Assembly: GCA_000711775.1 (NCBI GenBank)
Contig: ARYC01017303.1
Span: forward strand, 1 to 64,000
DNA length: 64,000 bases
DNA from: Oxytricha trifallax
Taxonomy: Eukaryota; Ciliophora; Spirotrichea; Sporadotrichida; Oxytrichidae
Direction of reading: 5' to 3'
Notes under the pieces: generated by a model
What the model saw: only the letters and a program-made list of their open reading frames with translations
What the model was told of the DNA's origin: nothing
The model's database searches: none
Translations under genes and position numbers: made by a program
In this document: positions 23,567 to 35,419 of the stretch, piece after piece
Layout of the letters: the number at the start of each line of letters is the position of its first letter
How positions within the stretch are numbered: the stretch's first letter is position 1

Positions 23567-23987
23567 ATGAGTTATTAATAGCAAATACCTGACAGTAGAG
23601 AGGACTGTTAAAGCATAGACAACTAAAATATCGACATAAATTTAATTGGCTAAATACTGTAATCCAAGGAAAATAAGAGCATGATTGCTAATTCCTCAGT
23701 CCTTAATAATAATAGAGCGGCGTTGATAAATATGTAGGAAAGTTCAGTCATGATTAAAGGTAGCAGCATAAATAACTAGAAACTTATGCAAAATATAGAT
23801 GAAGAAACTAATTTAAGTGATTAAGATGCTAATTCAAATTAAAGTTAGTTTAATGTTTTATGACTATATTTAAATTGTAGTTTTTTCTGATATTATGGAT
23901 TTATTTAGCATAAATTTAATGTTGCTAATTTTAGAACATGCTCACAATGATTAAAACCTTGAAAAAAGTAAGCTAATTGAGAATTGA
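23567..23987 (+). CDS. Small Ser/Asn/Gln-rich hypothetical protein with one IES
   Basis: ATG 23567 opens MSYQQQIPDSREDCQSIDNQ and continues to QFNV. An IES follows between two TTTTA copies (23856-23860 and 23929-23933). Removing one copy plus the interior joins QFNVL to EHAHNDQNLEKSKLIEN and the TGA at 23985-23987. The product is about 115 residues, hydrophilic, with no membrane segment and no recognised domain. The whole gene lies between the two halves of the scrambled flippase and immunophilin genes. Confidence 0.7.
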
Positions 23988-25114
23988 GTGGCCGATCATA
24001 GTAAATATCAAATAACATAAGAACCTATTAATATTAATAATAATGAGAGTTAAACAAAATAAAATTGGGTTAGAATGACGTAAATATGCTCACTTAACAT
24101 GGTTTCTTCATAACTTATTGATTTTAACTTAATTTAAAGGGTATAATTTATTCTGTATCTTAATTTTTAATTGATCTGAATGAATCTTGCTATATATTTT
24201 CCCAGTAAATTCTAAGTTAATTTTAATTTTAATAATTATTCTTCAAATATTACCCTCTAAATTAGTCGAATCTTTGCATTTAGAGATGTTTATAGCTTTG
24301 AGGAAAGTAGTGATGTAAAATTGCAAAATCAGACTATGTTATAGTGGAGCCAGTTAAAATCCCTCATCGCTTAAATTTTATAATGGAGCCATATCAATTT
24401 TATTTGCAATTTATATATGGTAGCTTAATATTACTAAAAAGTAAATAAGATTATAAAAATTCAATCGATCAAACTTTGCATTTATAATTTAATACTTTCA
24501 CAGCAATATAAATGTCAATAAATAAGTATTGCTTTAATTTTATTTAAAATTAAATCATAAAAAGGGAAATTTGTTTAAGAATTTAATTTATTTTCCAGAA
24601 TATAATATATTTATTAAGCTATTTGTATTTAAATATTTTAACAACTTAACTCCTATTTTTCATCTATTCTACACTTCAATCTTCTTATTAATTTTATATT
24701 ATTTACTTAAGAACTTTTTATATATAATTTTCTATTTTAATTATATTAATATTAAACATTCTTATAACGATTTAGCTTACTACTATGAATTTTAGAGCTG
24801 ATTGTGAGTTGGTAATGCACCATTTACACTGAAATATTTCGTTTAAATTTTGTGCTCACTTAAGGCTATTCTCAATGAAGCTACTTCGAAGGTGTTTGAG
24901 CCAATTAACATGTGATCGAATTACTGCTGCTCTTGTTTTTAGAGACGTTTATGTTCCTTTAAAAGCTGTTTTTATTATCTTAAAACTTCTATTTGGTTTT
25001 CAGAAAGAAATTATTGTAAAAAATTTAAGTAACAAGGGGAGCAAAAATAGTGAATTAAGAGGCAAATTGTGATTAATTGAGAATAAAATTTTAGTTTAAA
25101 ATAATCTCTAAAAC
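23988..25114. other. Spacer with weak open frames
   Basis: AT-rich DNA. A 65-codon frame at 24875-25072 (MKLLRRCLSQLTCDRITAAL) contains LVFRDVYV, and a similar nucleotide stretch (TTTAGAGATGTTTATAG) occurs near 24276. This hints at degenerate repeats, but I cannot support a gene. The frame at 24571-24795 is Phe/Tyr/Ile-rich as expected from random AT-rich DNA. Confidence 0.4.
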
Positions 25115-25604
25115 TCAACTTATTATATAATGGTCTTCAGTGAGTGTAGTTGAATTTGTTTATTAATTTTCAGTGACTGACTCCTATTACTGAACTTATT
25201 TTTGTTCAATTTCTTAATTCTCCCTAATTCTTTAATTTTCGATAATTTCATCCCTCAATTTATCAACATATTATGGTGGCACACTACCACTACCCATCAA
25301 CAGCATTGCCACATGAAAAGTTTATTTCATGGGTTTATGCTTATGCTCTAATTCACTAGTAGCCTAAGTTTAATCTGTTTATTACTCTTTACCATCGACA
25401 GTAGTAGGAATTTTAATATTTTTATTTTAAATTTTACCCTAAGACTTGCTCTAATTTTCTTGAGATGGTTTAGAATTAGACTACTGTTTTTATTAAGATC
25501 TTTCAGGATATTAGGGTTTTTAGATTGTTGAGAAATACTTTTGAGTGTAAGTAAGATCAAATAAGGAATATCTGATGACTCTTAGAGTGTTGGCTTTCAT
25601 TACT
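25115..25604 (-). CDS. Hypothetical Q-rich protein, probably 5' incomplete
   Basis: A minus-strand frame uses UAA/UAG as Gln throughout and ends in TGA 25115-25117. It starts near NTLRVIRYSLFDLTYTQKYF, passes a Gln/Ser/Lys-rich stretch, then a more ordered part HVAMLLMGSGSVPPQYVDKL and a helical Gln/Glu tail. No start codon is clear at the 5' edge, where AT-rich repeats (TATAATTATTATA) begin, so an upstream MDS may be missing. No family is recognised. Confidence 0.55.
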
Positions 25605-25774
25605 ACCACTAATTATAATTATTATACTATATTATTATATATAATTTGGTAATCTTAAATTTTCTTATTTCCATAAATCTGCCTTAAAATAATTTGAAAT
25701 AAATATATAGTATCATTATTTTATTGATATTAATAAAACTAAATATAAAAATTAAAAAATATAATTAAATTTTA

Positions 25775-26927
25775 ATGGTAGATTCTGATGTAGTCATGAA
25801 GGATTTGTCTGTTGATTCCAATTAGTAAAGTAATTTCCATATTCCAATTTTTATATTTTTTAAATATGTAGGCAACTAAAATCCTGAAAATGTTAATAAA
25901 CCAGGAGAGCTACCTTTTCAAGTAAGTATATAATATTTACAAATAAGATAAAATAAAAAATAAAAGTACACATGAGAATTAAACATATAATTTGATATTA
26001 AAAATTATGATAATTTTAGGTTGTTGGTAAAAAGTGTGAACTTACAAACCCAATTTGTTTTATCGACATGGAGTACACAGATCCAGATGTTTATGCGCCA
26101 AATTGCCTAATTAGCGAGATTTGCGTTATTTTAGCTGGTGGAGATTTAAAGAAATATTTTTATATAAATTCTATTTTGAATTAATCATTTTATGAGAGTA
26201 TACATATTTATTTTTAAGAAATAGCATTTGATAGGGGATTTCGTAATCAGATATGAGGGAAACATAGGATTAGACAATTTAATTAAAAATGATTTTGTGG
26301 CAACAAGACATAAAGAGAATAGATTTAATATGAGTTAGTTAGCCTATTAGCACAAATTTCATAAATTTATAAATGAGTGTCAGTCTGTAGGAAGCAGAGA
26401 AAGAAATAATTAAGTAGTTAAGTGAACATGGCATAATTCGTGGGTCAATTCCTTCCGCAGGTATATAAGCGTATAACGATAGAATTTTAATTGAAAATAC
26501 AATGCCAGAACTTGATAAATTTCTTCATTTTATGTAAGTTTATTCATAGGAAACTCAAAAGAAATTATATGTTTAAAATTAGTACTTTATAATGAGAAAT
26601 GAGATTGATTATTAAAGTAAATGGAGAATATTAACTAAAGGAATATCGCAGATAATTAAAGAAATAGAATTAATTAATAAAATCAAAATAAATATGTTTT
26701 CATCTTTCCAGACTTTCATAGATGGTCCAGTCGACTTAGATGATTTCTATGAATTTAAACTTAGACCGCCTCCTCCTGCATAAGACATTAGTTAAAAATT
26801 TGAGTAAGATGAAGTGGTGCAAAGTTCTGATGGATATGGACAAGCAATAAACTACAGTATGAGAAATTAATCGCCTACCGACTAAATCAATTCCCTGAAT
26901 GATTACTCTAAAAATATCATTTCATGA
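25775..26927 (+). CDS. Oligoribonuclease-like DEDD exonuclease, divergent
   Basis: ATG 25775 opens MVDSDVVMKDLSVDSNQQS. After an intron or IES, then a GT-AG intron ending near 26020, comes NPICFIDMEYTDPDVYAP, which matches the first DEDD motif (D-x-E) of oligoribonuclease/REXO2. The block IPSAGIQAYNDRILIENTMP ELDKFLHF corresponds to the second acidic motif and the following MPELDKFL helix of that family. The last motif (H/YxxxD) was not seen, so activity is uncertain. Orn enzymes degrade 2-5 nt RNAs. Further short IESs lie near 26150-26215 and 26540-26700. The C-terminus is polar and disordered, and its last 29 bases overlap the start of the next gene. Confidence 0.6.
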
Positions 26928-29900
26928 ATATTTAGAGATAAAATACACTACATAGAATGAATTTCTAATTAAAGATAATGATTCAAGGGTTTATGATTTG
27001 AATTTTAAAAACCAATCTGCCAATATTTCCGGTTCCTCCCATAAAAACTAGTCGCTAGACAATCCTTAAATTCTAAACTATTAAAATTAAAACGCTTACC
27101 AAGACTATTAAGATTTAGGAGTCTCACCTAATCAATACTATTAATAAAGAGCTCATTTGATAGATTAAAATCAACTGAATTCTCAATCTTTAAACACCTC
27201 TAGTTTATCAAATAATTTCCAAATAAATCAGACTATGACAGGCACTATGAATGCAAATGGTATTTCTTAATTACTCAGTAACACTTAAAATACTCAACCG
27301 CTTTCAGCATTTGACAGACTTTATTACTCTGGACTGCAGAGAAAAGCGTCTAGGGAAAGAAAGAGCAAGTAGATGTAGGATTAGTTGGTTGAGAAAGAAA
27401 TGCGTGAAGTCTAGAAACAACCTAAGATTAGTGTGATTAAAATTTGAATTAATAATCATTTCCTTACGGAATGATTATCTATTTTTATGTAGCATCATTT
27501 ACCAAATAAATTAATACATTTAATCTTAGCACAATTAAGCCATTCTTTTGTAAATTTTATTACCATCAAATTAGTGTCATATCAAGTGAGGTGGCAAAGA
27601 CCCTTCGTGATAGAAGCAACATGGCCAGTAGAAACAGCGCTGCTCATGAAGAAAATTAAGACCCCACATAAAATTTCAACAATTATACTGATCAACAGTA
27701 AAACAATAGAACAAACACTGGAGAAAGGAGCTAAGAGAGATAAAAAGGTAAAACCAATGATTTCTTGCAGTATAGCTTGGAATGGCAGAGACTAAGGGAT
27801 GCTAAAATATAGCAAGCAAAAGTAATGCAGGAGACCAAAATACTTGAAGACAGTAAACCTGTTCACTAAGCTAACAGCAAAATGATTAAAATTAGATAAA
27901 TTATCATGTAGTTGTTTCAACTTCAAGGAAGGTAATATAAAACATTATATATAATGATGCCAGATGATTACAAAGGTGTAGTCAGTGGATACTACGATCA
28001 GGTGAACAAATTCTTTGAAAAGAAACGAATTTACATGGAGATAGCAAATACTAAGCCAGAAGCAAAACCCTAGATAAATAATTATAACCCTGCTGCTAAT
28101 AAATCTTCAAGAAGGAGTCGCAGTAGATCTGATATTTATAAATTATTTATGTTTATTATATGTATTTATTGTAAATAAGGCATAGATCAAACAACAGATA
28201 AGTAAGCTAAACTTAAAATCAGTCAATAAACCTAAGAAATGCAAATGCCTAAAATAATAGTAATATTATGCATATTTCTCAGTCTAACAATTTACTCATA
28301 AATAATTATGCTGATTTCAACGAGGGTCTGTCATTAGATAATTATGACACTGTTATTGAAAAATAGGGTGGTACATCAACTCTTAATAAATTTAATGAGT
28401 AAACCTAAATTAATTTATTATTATTATCGATTCAATAACACATTTATAATGATAAATATATAACTTATTAAGAAACAATTATATGTGGGAGACAAAGTTG
28501 AAATCAGACTAATGAAAAAAGGAATAGAATATAAAAACAATTTAAACCACAAAAGACATGAGCAAATTTAAGAAATGCTTAGAGAGGGTCCAACATTTCA
28601 ACCAAAACTAATATCAGAAAATGACAAATACTTAAAGGAAAAAAGGAATCTGGCTTAACAATTAGAGGATGGAGTAGTTAAGAGCAAGGAAGAAATTGGA
28701 AATTAATTTTACTGTCAAGCTATGGTATTCCTTATGAATAAATAGTAAAAAATCATAGAAAACTAGAAATAACTCTATGAACAGCCTAGAATACCCAAAA
28801 TGAGTTAGAAATCCATAGAAATAACGTAAAATTAACATAGAAAACCTATTTATGAAAAATAAACAGTTTCAATAGAGAATAAAAAGGGGAAAGGGCACAA
28901 CTTCAAAGAAGATGTTTAAAAGTAAGATGACCCTGAGGTTTAAGCCAGAAAGAGAGTTAAAATGCAAGAGTTTATAAAAAGAAATTATGAGAAAGAATTA
29001 AGAGCTAAATAGTTGAAAAGTGAATAGATTAAGAAAGACTTAGAGTCCATTGAGAAGTTATAGCATTATTTATATAAAATTAGATCAAACATTAAAATAA
29101 CTATAAAAGAGCAGGGGGTAAGTTTTTAACCAAAACTCTCAAATGGTACCATGAATTTGATAACTCAGCGTCAAAAAAGGTAAACCCCTACTTTCGAAGA
29201 ATTATACAGAGAGGCAAACATAAAACGACAAAAACACAAGGAACAGATAGAAAAACGCGAGAAAGAAGTTATCGCTTAAGAACTATAAGACGCTACTTTT
29301 AAGCCAAATATAAATAAAGATGTCACAGTTTTAGATTAGAAGAAACCAGATAAATCAAGCTACGCTAATAGCTAAAAAAGAGATTAGTATTAGAAGATTT
29401 AGCTGTAAAAGAAGGAAGTGAAAGATAAGTAATTGAGTAAATAGCAGAAGGATAGCAAAAATAGTTCATACCTACAAATGTACTATAAAAATCAATTTGG
29501 GTAGCAAGTTGCTTAAACGCAATCGGATTTGAAGAAAGCATAAGATATGGTCAAATATGTATCATTCAATGAAAATCAAGAAGATCTTAGTAACAAAAAT
29601 GACATTTCAATTTATCATATATATAATTTGCTTTATATATGCAAAAATTACCAAAGTAAGCTTGCTTTGTATAAATCAAGTTATATTTTATGATTTCAAC
29701 TTATCAGGACAAATCCCCAAGCTAACAAACTTAAAACTATCAAGAGTAGCATATAAAATAGTAGTAAAAATAGACCCTTTCTAAATAGCTTCAATTTTAG
29801 AATTTATAAAATCTGAATGCATAAGATAACAATAGACGTAGGAGTAGCGAGTTAAACAAGACCATTGAGTCAAATTTATTAGACTTTAATGAAGAGAAAT

Positions 29901-31776
29901 TTATGGAGGATACTAAAAATTTAGGGTAACATATTAATGTAATTGGCCAATCCTCAGGCAGAAGTTCTATAAGCAATAATAATCCAAGTGGGTAGTTGTA
30001 AAATAATGAATATGGGCAGTTGGCTTAAAATTAAGGGGCTTACAGAAACAGTTTTCATCAGTTTGCTAATTCTACACTTGATAATTTATTCATTAAATAT
30101 TAATATTGGCTTAGCCGTAGATTTAAATGAGATACTAAAAAGTCATTACATTTTTTTAAATATAAGTTTGATACTAAAAATAGTTCGAATAGCTAGAAAA
30201 GCTTAGTAAAAGTATCAGCTTCATAATTGCCTCTTTAAATGACAGAGACAAAGAGAAGATCAGAGGGGAATGATGTTATAGAGGGTTTCTTGAATGAAAT
30301 GCAGCTAGCTGCAACTCAAAATTCAGCCAATTTTAGTCAACCAACTATGGAAAAAATAATTGAAGATGCTAGAAGAGCACTTTTGGAATACGATGACAGC
30401 AGCTCTTAAATTGAATAATTTTCTCAAATTAATCATGAAATTATTCAGAAATAGACTCAAAAACTGAACAACACTTTAGCTTCAAATTAGAATGATGGCA
30501 TGTCCAACACTAAGAATCTGATGTTTATTTATGATAATGACAGTAGTTTAGGAGTTGGTATGAATCAGGATTTCAATCCAGACTACAACTAAGAATTGGA
30601 TTCTATACTTCAGCATTAAAAGTCAATTGATTAGCATACACCTATAAAACCTATTAAATCTCCTAAAAGTGATGCTACTAATTTAATGCCTATGCATTCA
30701 AGTGACTTACCCTCCACAAACACGAAGAATATTTTGGAGTAAGATTAATTTGAAGATCTTAAAAACGATTAAGACTTTTCTTAAGAAGATATCTCTTAAA
30801 CTTCTCAAAATCGCATTTAACCATTCAATCCCCCATCCTCATCTTAGAATACCTCCCAAACCCCTACTTAGCAATCTACTTCAATCCTTGAACGCAACCA
30901 AAATACAATGAATAAGACTTTGAGTTTGATAGAGGAGGAGAGTCAAGAAGAATTTTTCACAAATAATGATGATCAAGATAGATAATCCTCCTACACAAAT
31001 CAAGACTACCCACGAGGTAGCTTGAATGCTATAAATTAGAGCAATAACGCACATCACTCATAGAACCACACATAAAATAACACCATGTTAAATACGATAA
31101 ACTTGAGAAATCACAATAATGATAATAGCATGTCTAATACACAGGAATTATCTCTCAAACATGAGCTTATGATGGGCAGAGACAGCTTTCATAATAATGC
31201 TGCAGATTTTCATCATAACGATTAACTTGATATTATTCACAGAGGCAGTGACTACAGTGCTTACCAAAGAATTTCATTGATATTTATTTGTTAAAGCAAT
31301 ACAGTATAATACTATTCTCACATTTTTTTATTAAAGAAATAGTTAATATAGCAACATAGATAATAGGCATAATGAGGGAAACTTGTTCAGTCCAAATAAG
31401 TAGGAATTTAATAATGATTTTGATGAAACGAGGAAACTCAATTAAAATGATTTTATGAGAATATCAGATTCTAAGAATAATTCAAAACGTCTAGATGAAA
31501 GCGATATTTAAAATAAGAGCCGTAAACATTAAATTAAAGCCATATTACACTTTAAAATTTGTAAGTTCGTTGTATTCATTTTGACAAATAAAAACTTAAA
31601 TGCAATTACAAATTTATGGTAATTCTAAAATACATAATTATAATTTGGGGAAGTTTACTGTAGAAGTCTCCCATCACATTAAATCTGCATAAGAGCCTCA
31701 AATACCCAACATAGTGAGAGACATAGAAAACATGGAGAAAGATTTCACGAAGTTCCTTGAATAAATATATAATTGA
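26899..31776 (+). CDS. Long coiled-coil, low-complexity protein
   Basis: ATG 26899 starts MITLKISFHEYLEIKYTTQN in a frame that continues through many Gln codons. An IES at 27435-27577 is proven by pointer ATTAGTGT (27427/27570) joining PKISV to ISSEVAKTLRDRS. Other AT-rich breaks lie near 28140-28180, 28420-28470, 29600-29820, 30010-30240, 31280-31335 and 31545-31660. The middle has repeated helical segments with FQPKL and TFKPNI, a pattern common in ciliary/centrosomal coiled-coil proteins. The C-terminus NIVRDIENMEKDFTKFLEQI ends at TGA 31774-31776. The total is about 1,300 residues, with function unknown. It might be fused to the preceding exonuclease gene if an IES was missed. Confidence 0.55.
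27435..27577 (+). other. IES, pointer ATTAGTGT
   Basis: ATTAGTGT at 27427-27434 and 27570-27577. Excision restores one frame across an otherwise terminated reading. Confidence 0.8.
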
Positions 31777-31933
31777 AGAGATGTTTTGATTATTATTAAT
31801 GTCTATACAAACTTTGATGAAAATGTGAAACAAATTTGATTATTTTATTAAGTAAAAACTTTTTGATTTCTTAAATGTTTATTGAAAGTTAATTTAATAA
31901 TAAAATATTAAACATTATAATATTTAATTTAAA

Positions 31934-32223
31934 ATGAGTACACCAGCTAGAAGAAGGATTCTTGCTGACTGGAGGAAATATTAAAGAAATAAATTGATAT
32001 TAATTATATCAGTATCTAAAATATAAAAATAGTCTATAATTTTACTATTAAGACTGAAATATTCGACTGAGGGTGCAGGTTTGGGCATTCTATTGAAATT
32101 CGATGAAAACTATATTTTGCGATGGGAAGCAATAATATTTGGTCCAGATGATACAGAGTGGGAAGGAGGTGTCTTTAATCTCGTAATAGAATTTACTGAA
32201 GAATACTTTCATATAATGTTTTA

Positions 32224-32260
<37 letters not shown>

Positions 32261-32712
32261 ATTATTAAAGGAATACCCCACAAAACCTCCAAGAGTGGCT
32301 TTTCTAACAAAAATGTATCATCCAAATATCTATAAAAATGGAGAAATTTGTTTGGATATTTTACAGAATGGATGGACTCAAGCTTACGATAGTCTCGCTG
32401 TAATGAAAAGTATTTAAGTAAGTTATAAATAAAAGCTGAAAAAATAGTATCATAAATTTTACACAAAAATTAAAGATTTCCCATCTTACATCATAATTTG
32501 TAGAGTTTATTGACTGATCCAAACACAAAAAGTCCAGCAAACACAGAGGCTGCAAATAAGTTTGATAGTAAGTTTTAAAAATATAAATTAGATTTTTACA
32601 TTTTGAAATTAAAGTGGGATTTAATCATGATATTTGTATTTTAGACGATAGAGATGCTTACTTAGATTGTGTCAGGGATTGTGTAATTAATTCATGGATG
32701 ATTAAGAATTGA
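31934..32712 (+). CDS. Ubiquitin-conjugating enzyme E2, RAD6/UBE2A type
   Basis: ATG 31934 opens [15 protein letters not shown], the signature N-terminus of RAD6/UBE2A/B. The active-site region is [18 protein letters not shown] with the catalytic Cys after EI. The helical part includes [18 protein letters not shown]. It attaches ubiquitin to histone H2B and PCNA in other eukaryotes. Two IESs are clear: pointer GAAATATT (31975/32056) and GAATAC (32201/32271). Two GT-AG introns follow (32418-32503, 32568-32644). The stop is TGA 32710-32712. The protein is about 150 residues, normal for the family. The whole gene lies between the two halves of the scrambled genes. Confidence 0.9.
31983..32063 (+). 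other. IES in E2 gene, pointer GAAATATT
   Basis: GAAATATT at 31975-31982 and 32056-32063. Excision joins LADWRKY to STEGAGLGI. Confidence 0.85.
32207..32276 (+). other. IES in E2 gene with (TTA)n microsatellite, pointer GAATAC
   Basis: GAATAC at 32201-32206 and 32271-32276. The interior is mostly ATT/TTA triplets (about 13 units, 32223-32262). Excision joins FTEEY to PTKPPRVAF, the expected E2 sequence. Confidence 0.85.
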
Positions 32713-33001
32713 TTAAATAAATAATAGATTGAAATTTAAATTTAAGGTATTTTTATGTCTTAATTTCATTTATCTCTCTTCATTTAATCATGATTACAAA
32801 CAAATCATGTTTTTGGTGAAAAAAAATCAAGCAAATACTAGAAATTATTAATCTATATTTAAGACTGACACTCTTCTATGGATTCTGTATTTCTTCCCAT
32901 AATCCATTCTCTTTATATCTACTTTAATTAAATAATCAAATTGAAAAGATTTCTAATTATAAAAATTTAAATAAATTTCCATAAATTTTATTAATTTATA
33001 G
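32713..33001. other. AT-rich spacer
   Basis: About 290 bases after the E2 stop, with no coding block. Confidence 0.5.
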
Positions 33002-33972
33002 TAAGCTAAATAAGACTAATAGTAACAGGCACTAAGCACACTTCAAAACCCCTATGAAAGAAACCTCATAGAAGAGTCGGCTCGCTTGATTACTTAAAAA
33101 GAGCTTGCAAGCAGAGATCTCTTAGATCTACAGAAAATCAATGTCGACTCTTATAAAGCTCTCATTATTCCCTCATTTTGCTTTGGATACAATAGAGCAA
33201 TCATGAATTAGGCTTATCATTTGGCTTTACTCAGATCTACAATTAAGGAATTTACATTTTATATTTGCACAAAAGTTAATCCTATACAGGTAATATCCAT
33301 CAATCTTTATTGGATTATTTTTGGATCGATCTTTTCAAATTTTTAGGCTTAATTCCATATGTATATTTAATTTTAAAATTTCATGTTAAGCAGAAGTTTA
33401 TTATCGCTCTTGGACCTACATCAATAAACCTAGTTTCAAAAGTATTAGGCATCAAAGAAGGCAAAGTACAGCCCTACCCCTACATAAAGCAAAATGAAGC
33501 ATTTGCATTTAGGTACTACGAAGACGACAGAGTCCTCTACTTACCCTATAGAAGTGAGCTACTTTTTATGGACTAGAATAAAGCTCAAAACGAATAGCTA
33601 AATCTGGAATAGAGTTAAGATCTCAAAATCACCATAGAAGGAGAAAGTGATGAGGCAAAGCTTATAACAAAGACATTAAATATATTTTTCATTATAAAAT
33701 TTTAGAGTTGATAAATATACTAAAAAAGCTGAAGAGAAAGAAAGCAGAAGAGGAAGATTACATGAGACAGAAAGATTTGAAAAAGCACAGTGATAACCCC
33801 AAACTTTTTATGTTACTTACACCAATATATCAATTAATTTTAGAATAAAATTAAAATTAATTTTGATAAACTAATGTATGAATTTCACAAAGAAATTGAG
33901 TCCCTTATTTTGTCACTTAAATACAGAGTTCTAAAGACATTGCCTTAGAAGGAAACTGAAGAGTCTAAATGA
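33002..33972 (+). CDS. ES1/DJ-1 superfamily-like protein with basic tail, 5' partial
   Basis: The first block (33002-33292) reads LIEESARLITQKELASRDLL and NVDSYKALIIPSFCFGYN, which resembles the ES1 branch (GATase-like, DJ-1/PfpI superfamily). The usual PGGFG loop is replaced by PSFCFG. After an intron-like gap (33292-33345) comes KFIIALGPTSINLVSKVLGI. A Lys/Glu-rich helical tail follows after two more gaps (KKLKRKKAEEEDYMRQ) and ends at TGA 33970-33972. The start MDS is not identified. The ES1 assignment rests on a short pattern and is tentative, and the C-terminal part could belong to a separate domain. It is followed at once by a fold-back repeat. Confidence 0.5.
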
Positions 33973-34043
33973 TATAATAAAAATATCAATAAATAGAGAA
34001 ATAGAATAATTGTTCATCTATTAAAATGATGTTATTAAGCGAC

Positions 34044-34970
34044 TATAATTAAAATGGGGAGACAGTTAAAATTAAATAAAAAAAGAGATTAAATAAAATT
34101 ATGATCATCTCAATATAGATGAGTTAAGATGCAACAGTCACAAGTTTGAATTATATTTGAGTAGATCATTATTTAAATTTAATTAACTAATCAACTAACT
34201 AAAAATGGAAATTTAGCATTTTTATCATCTTTTCTGATTTTTTTTTTTTGTTCATCAATCAACTAGATGCTGTAGCTGATCTTCAAATTTTTTCATAATT
34301 TTCATAGATATCTTCAGGATATCTTCCTTAAAAAATTTAAAATGTGGAGAGTGTGGAGAGTATGGAGAGTGTGGAGCCCAATATTGTCAATAATATAGTA
34401 ATAGCACTAATATTCTCAAAATCAAGCATTATTATGAGTCTGGGATTTTTACAAAAACATCTTGTCTTTCTAAAATTCATAGATATGATACCTAATGTTG
34501 AACATGATGTTGATAAAAACAAAGAAAAAATCAGTGATCTAAAATTTTGAAATTCTCTAGAATTTCAACAGACTCATAATAATGCTAGATTTTGAGAATA
34601 TTAATGCTATTACTACTATTATTGACAATATTGGGCTCCACACTCTCCATACTCTCCACACTCTCCACACTTTAAAATTTTTAAGGAAGATACCCTGAAG
34701 ATATCTATGAAAATTATGAAAAAACTTGAAGATCAGCTACAGCATCTACTTGATTGATGAACAAAAATAAAAAAAGTCAGAAAAGATGATAAAAAAGCTA
34801 AATTTCCATTTTTAGTTAGTTGATTAGTTAATTAAATTTAAATAATGATCTACTCAAATATAATTCAAACTAGTGACTGTTGCATCTTAACTCATCTATA
34901 TTGAGATGATCATAATTTTATTTAATCTCTTTTTTGATTTATTTTTAACTGTCTCCCCATTTTAATTATA
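34044..34970. repeat. Fold-back repeat, about 400-bp arms, 126-bp loop
   Basis: The left arm 34044-34442 and right arm 34569-34970 are inverted copies with scattered mismatches, and weaker similarity extends to about 34031 and 34983. Each arm holds a small tandem repeat of GTGGAGAGT-like units (34345-34375 and its complement). No protein gene is evident; the open frames in the arms are shadows of each other. The mismatches suggest it is older than the perfect repeat at 3641-4424. Confidence 0.85.
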
Positions 34971-35419
34971 CTTGCTTAATATTGTTATCGTACACAATCC
35001 TCGTGATTTTAATTAAAATTAATGTTAATTTAGTAAATATATGTAGTTTTTCAAGCAACTTTATCTAATTTGAAAATGCTTTGTATTTTTGAAAACAATA
35101 TTTGGTTTTAACTATTTTTGTGAAGCTCCAGTATATTTCACAATCCTAATTTAATATATTTATTTTCAATTTTAAGAATTTAAAAGTCTGAGTTTATATA
35201 TTTAATTAGAATTATCATTTAAATCACTCAGCAGTACATTCGAAGATTAAACATTATTTTATTAAATAATTTTTAATGGTATTATTGAATTATTCTAAAC
35301 ATATTGGAATTCAAGGGGTCAATATTAAAAATTAAATTGATTTGAAGATTATAATAGTAAATTGTAGTTAATTAAATATTAAGTTGTGTGAGTGTTGAAC
35401 ATTTAATAAACTTATAAAT
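34971..35419. other. AT-rich spacer
   Basis: About 450 bases without a coding block, RNA gene or repeat that I can support. Confidence 0.55.

Noticed and set aside
24571..24795. Hydrophobic 74-codon frame resembling a membrane protein
   Set aside because: Phe/Tyr/Ile/Leu/Asn composition is what random AT-rich DNA encodes; no start context or neighbours.
34337..34550. Open frames on both strands inside the fold-back
   Set aside because: They arise from the minisatellite and are complements of each other.
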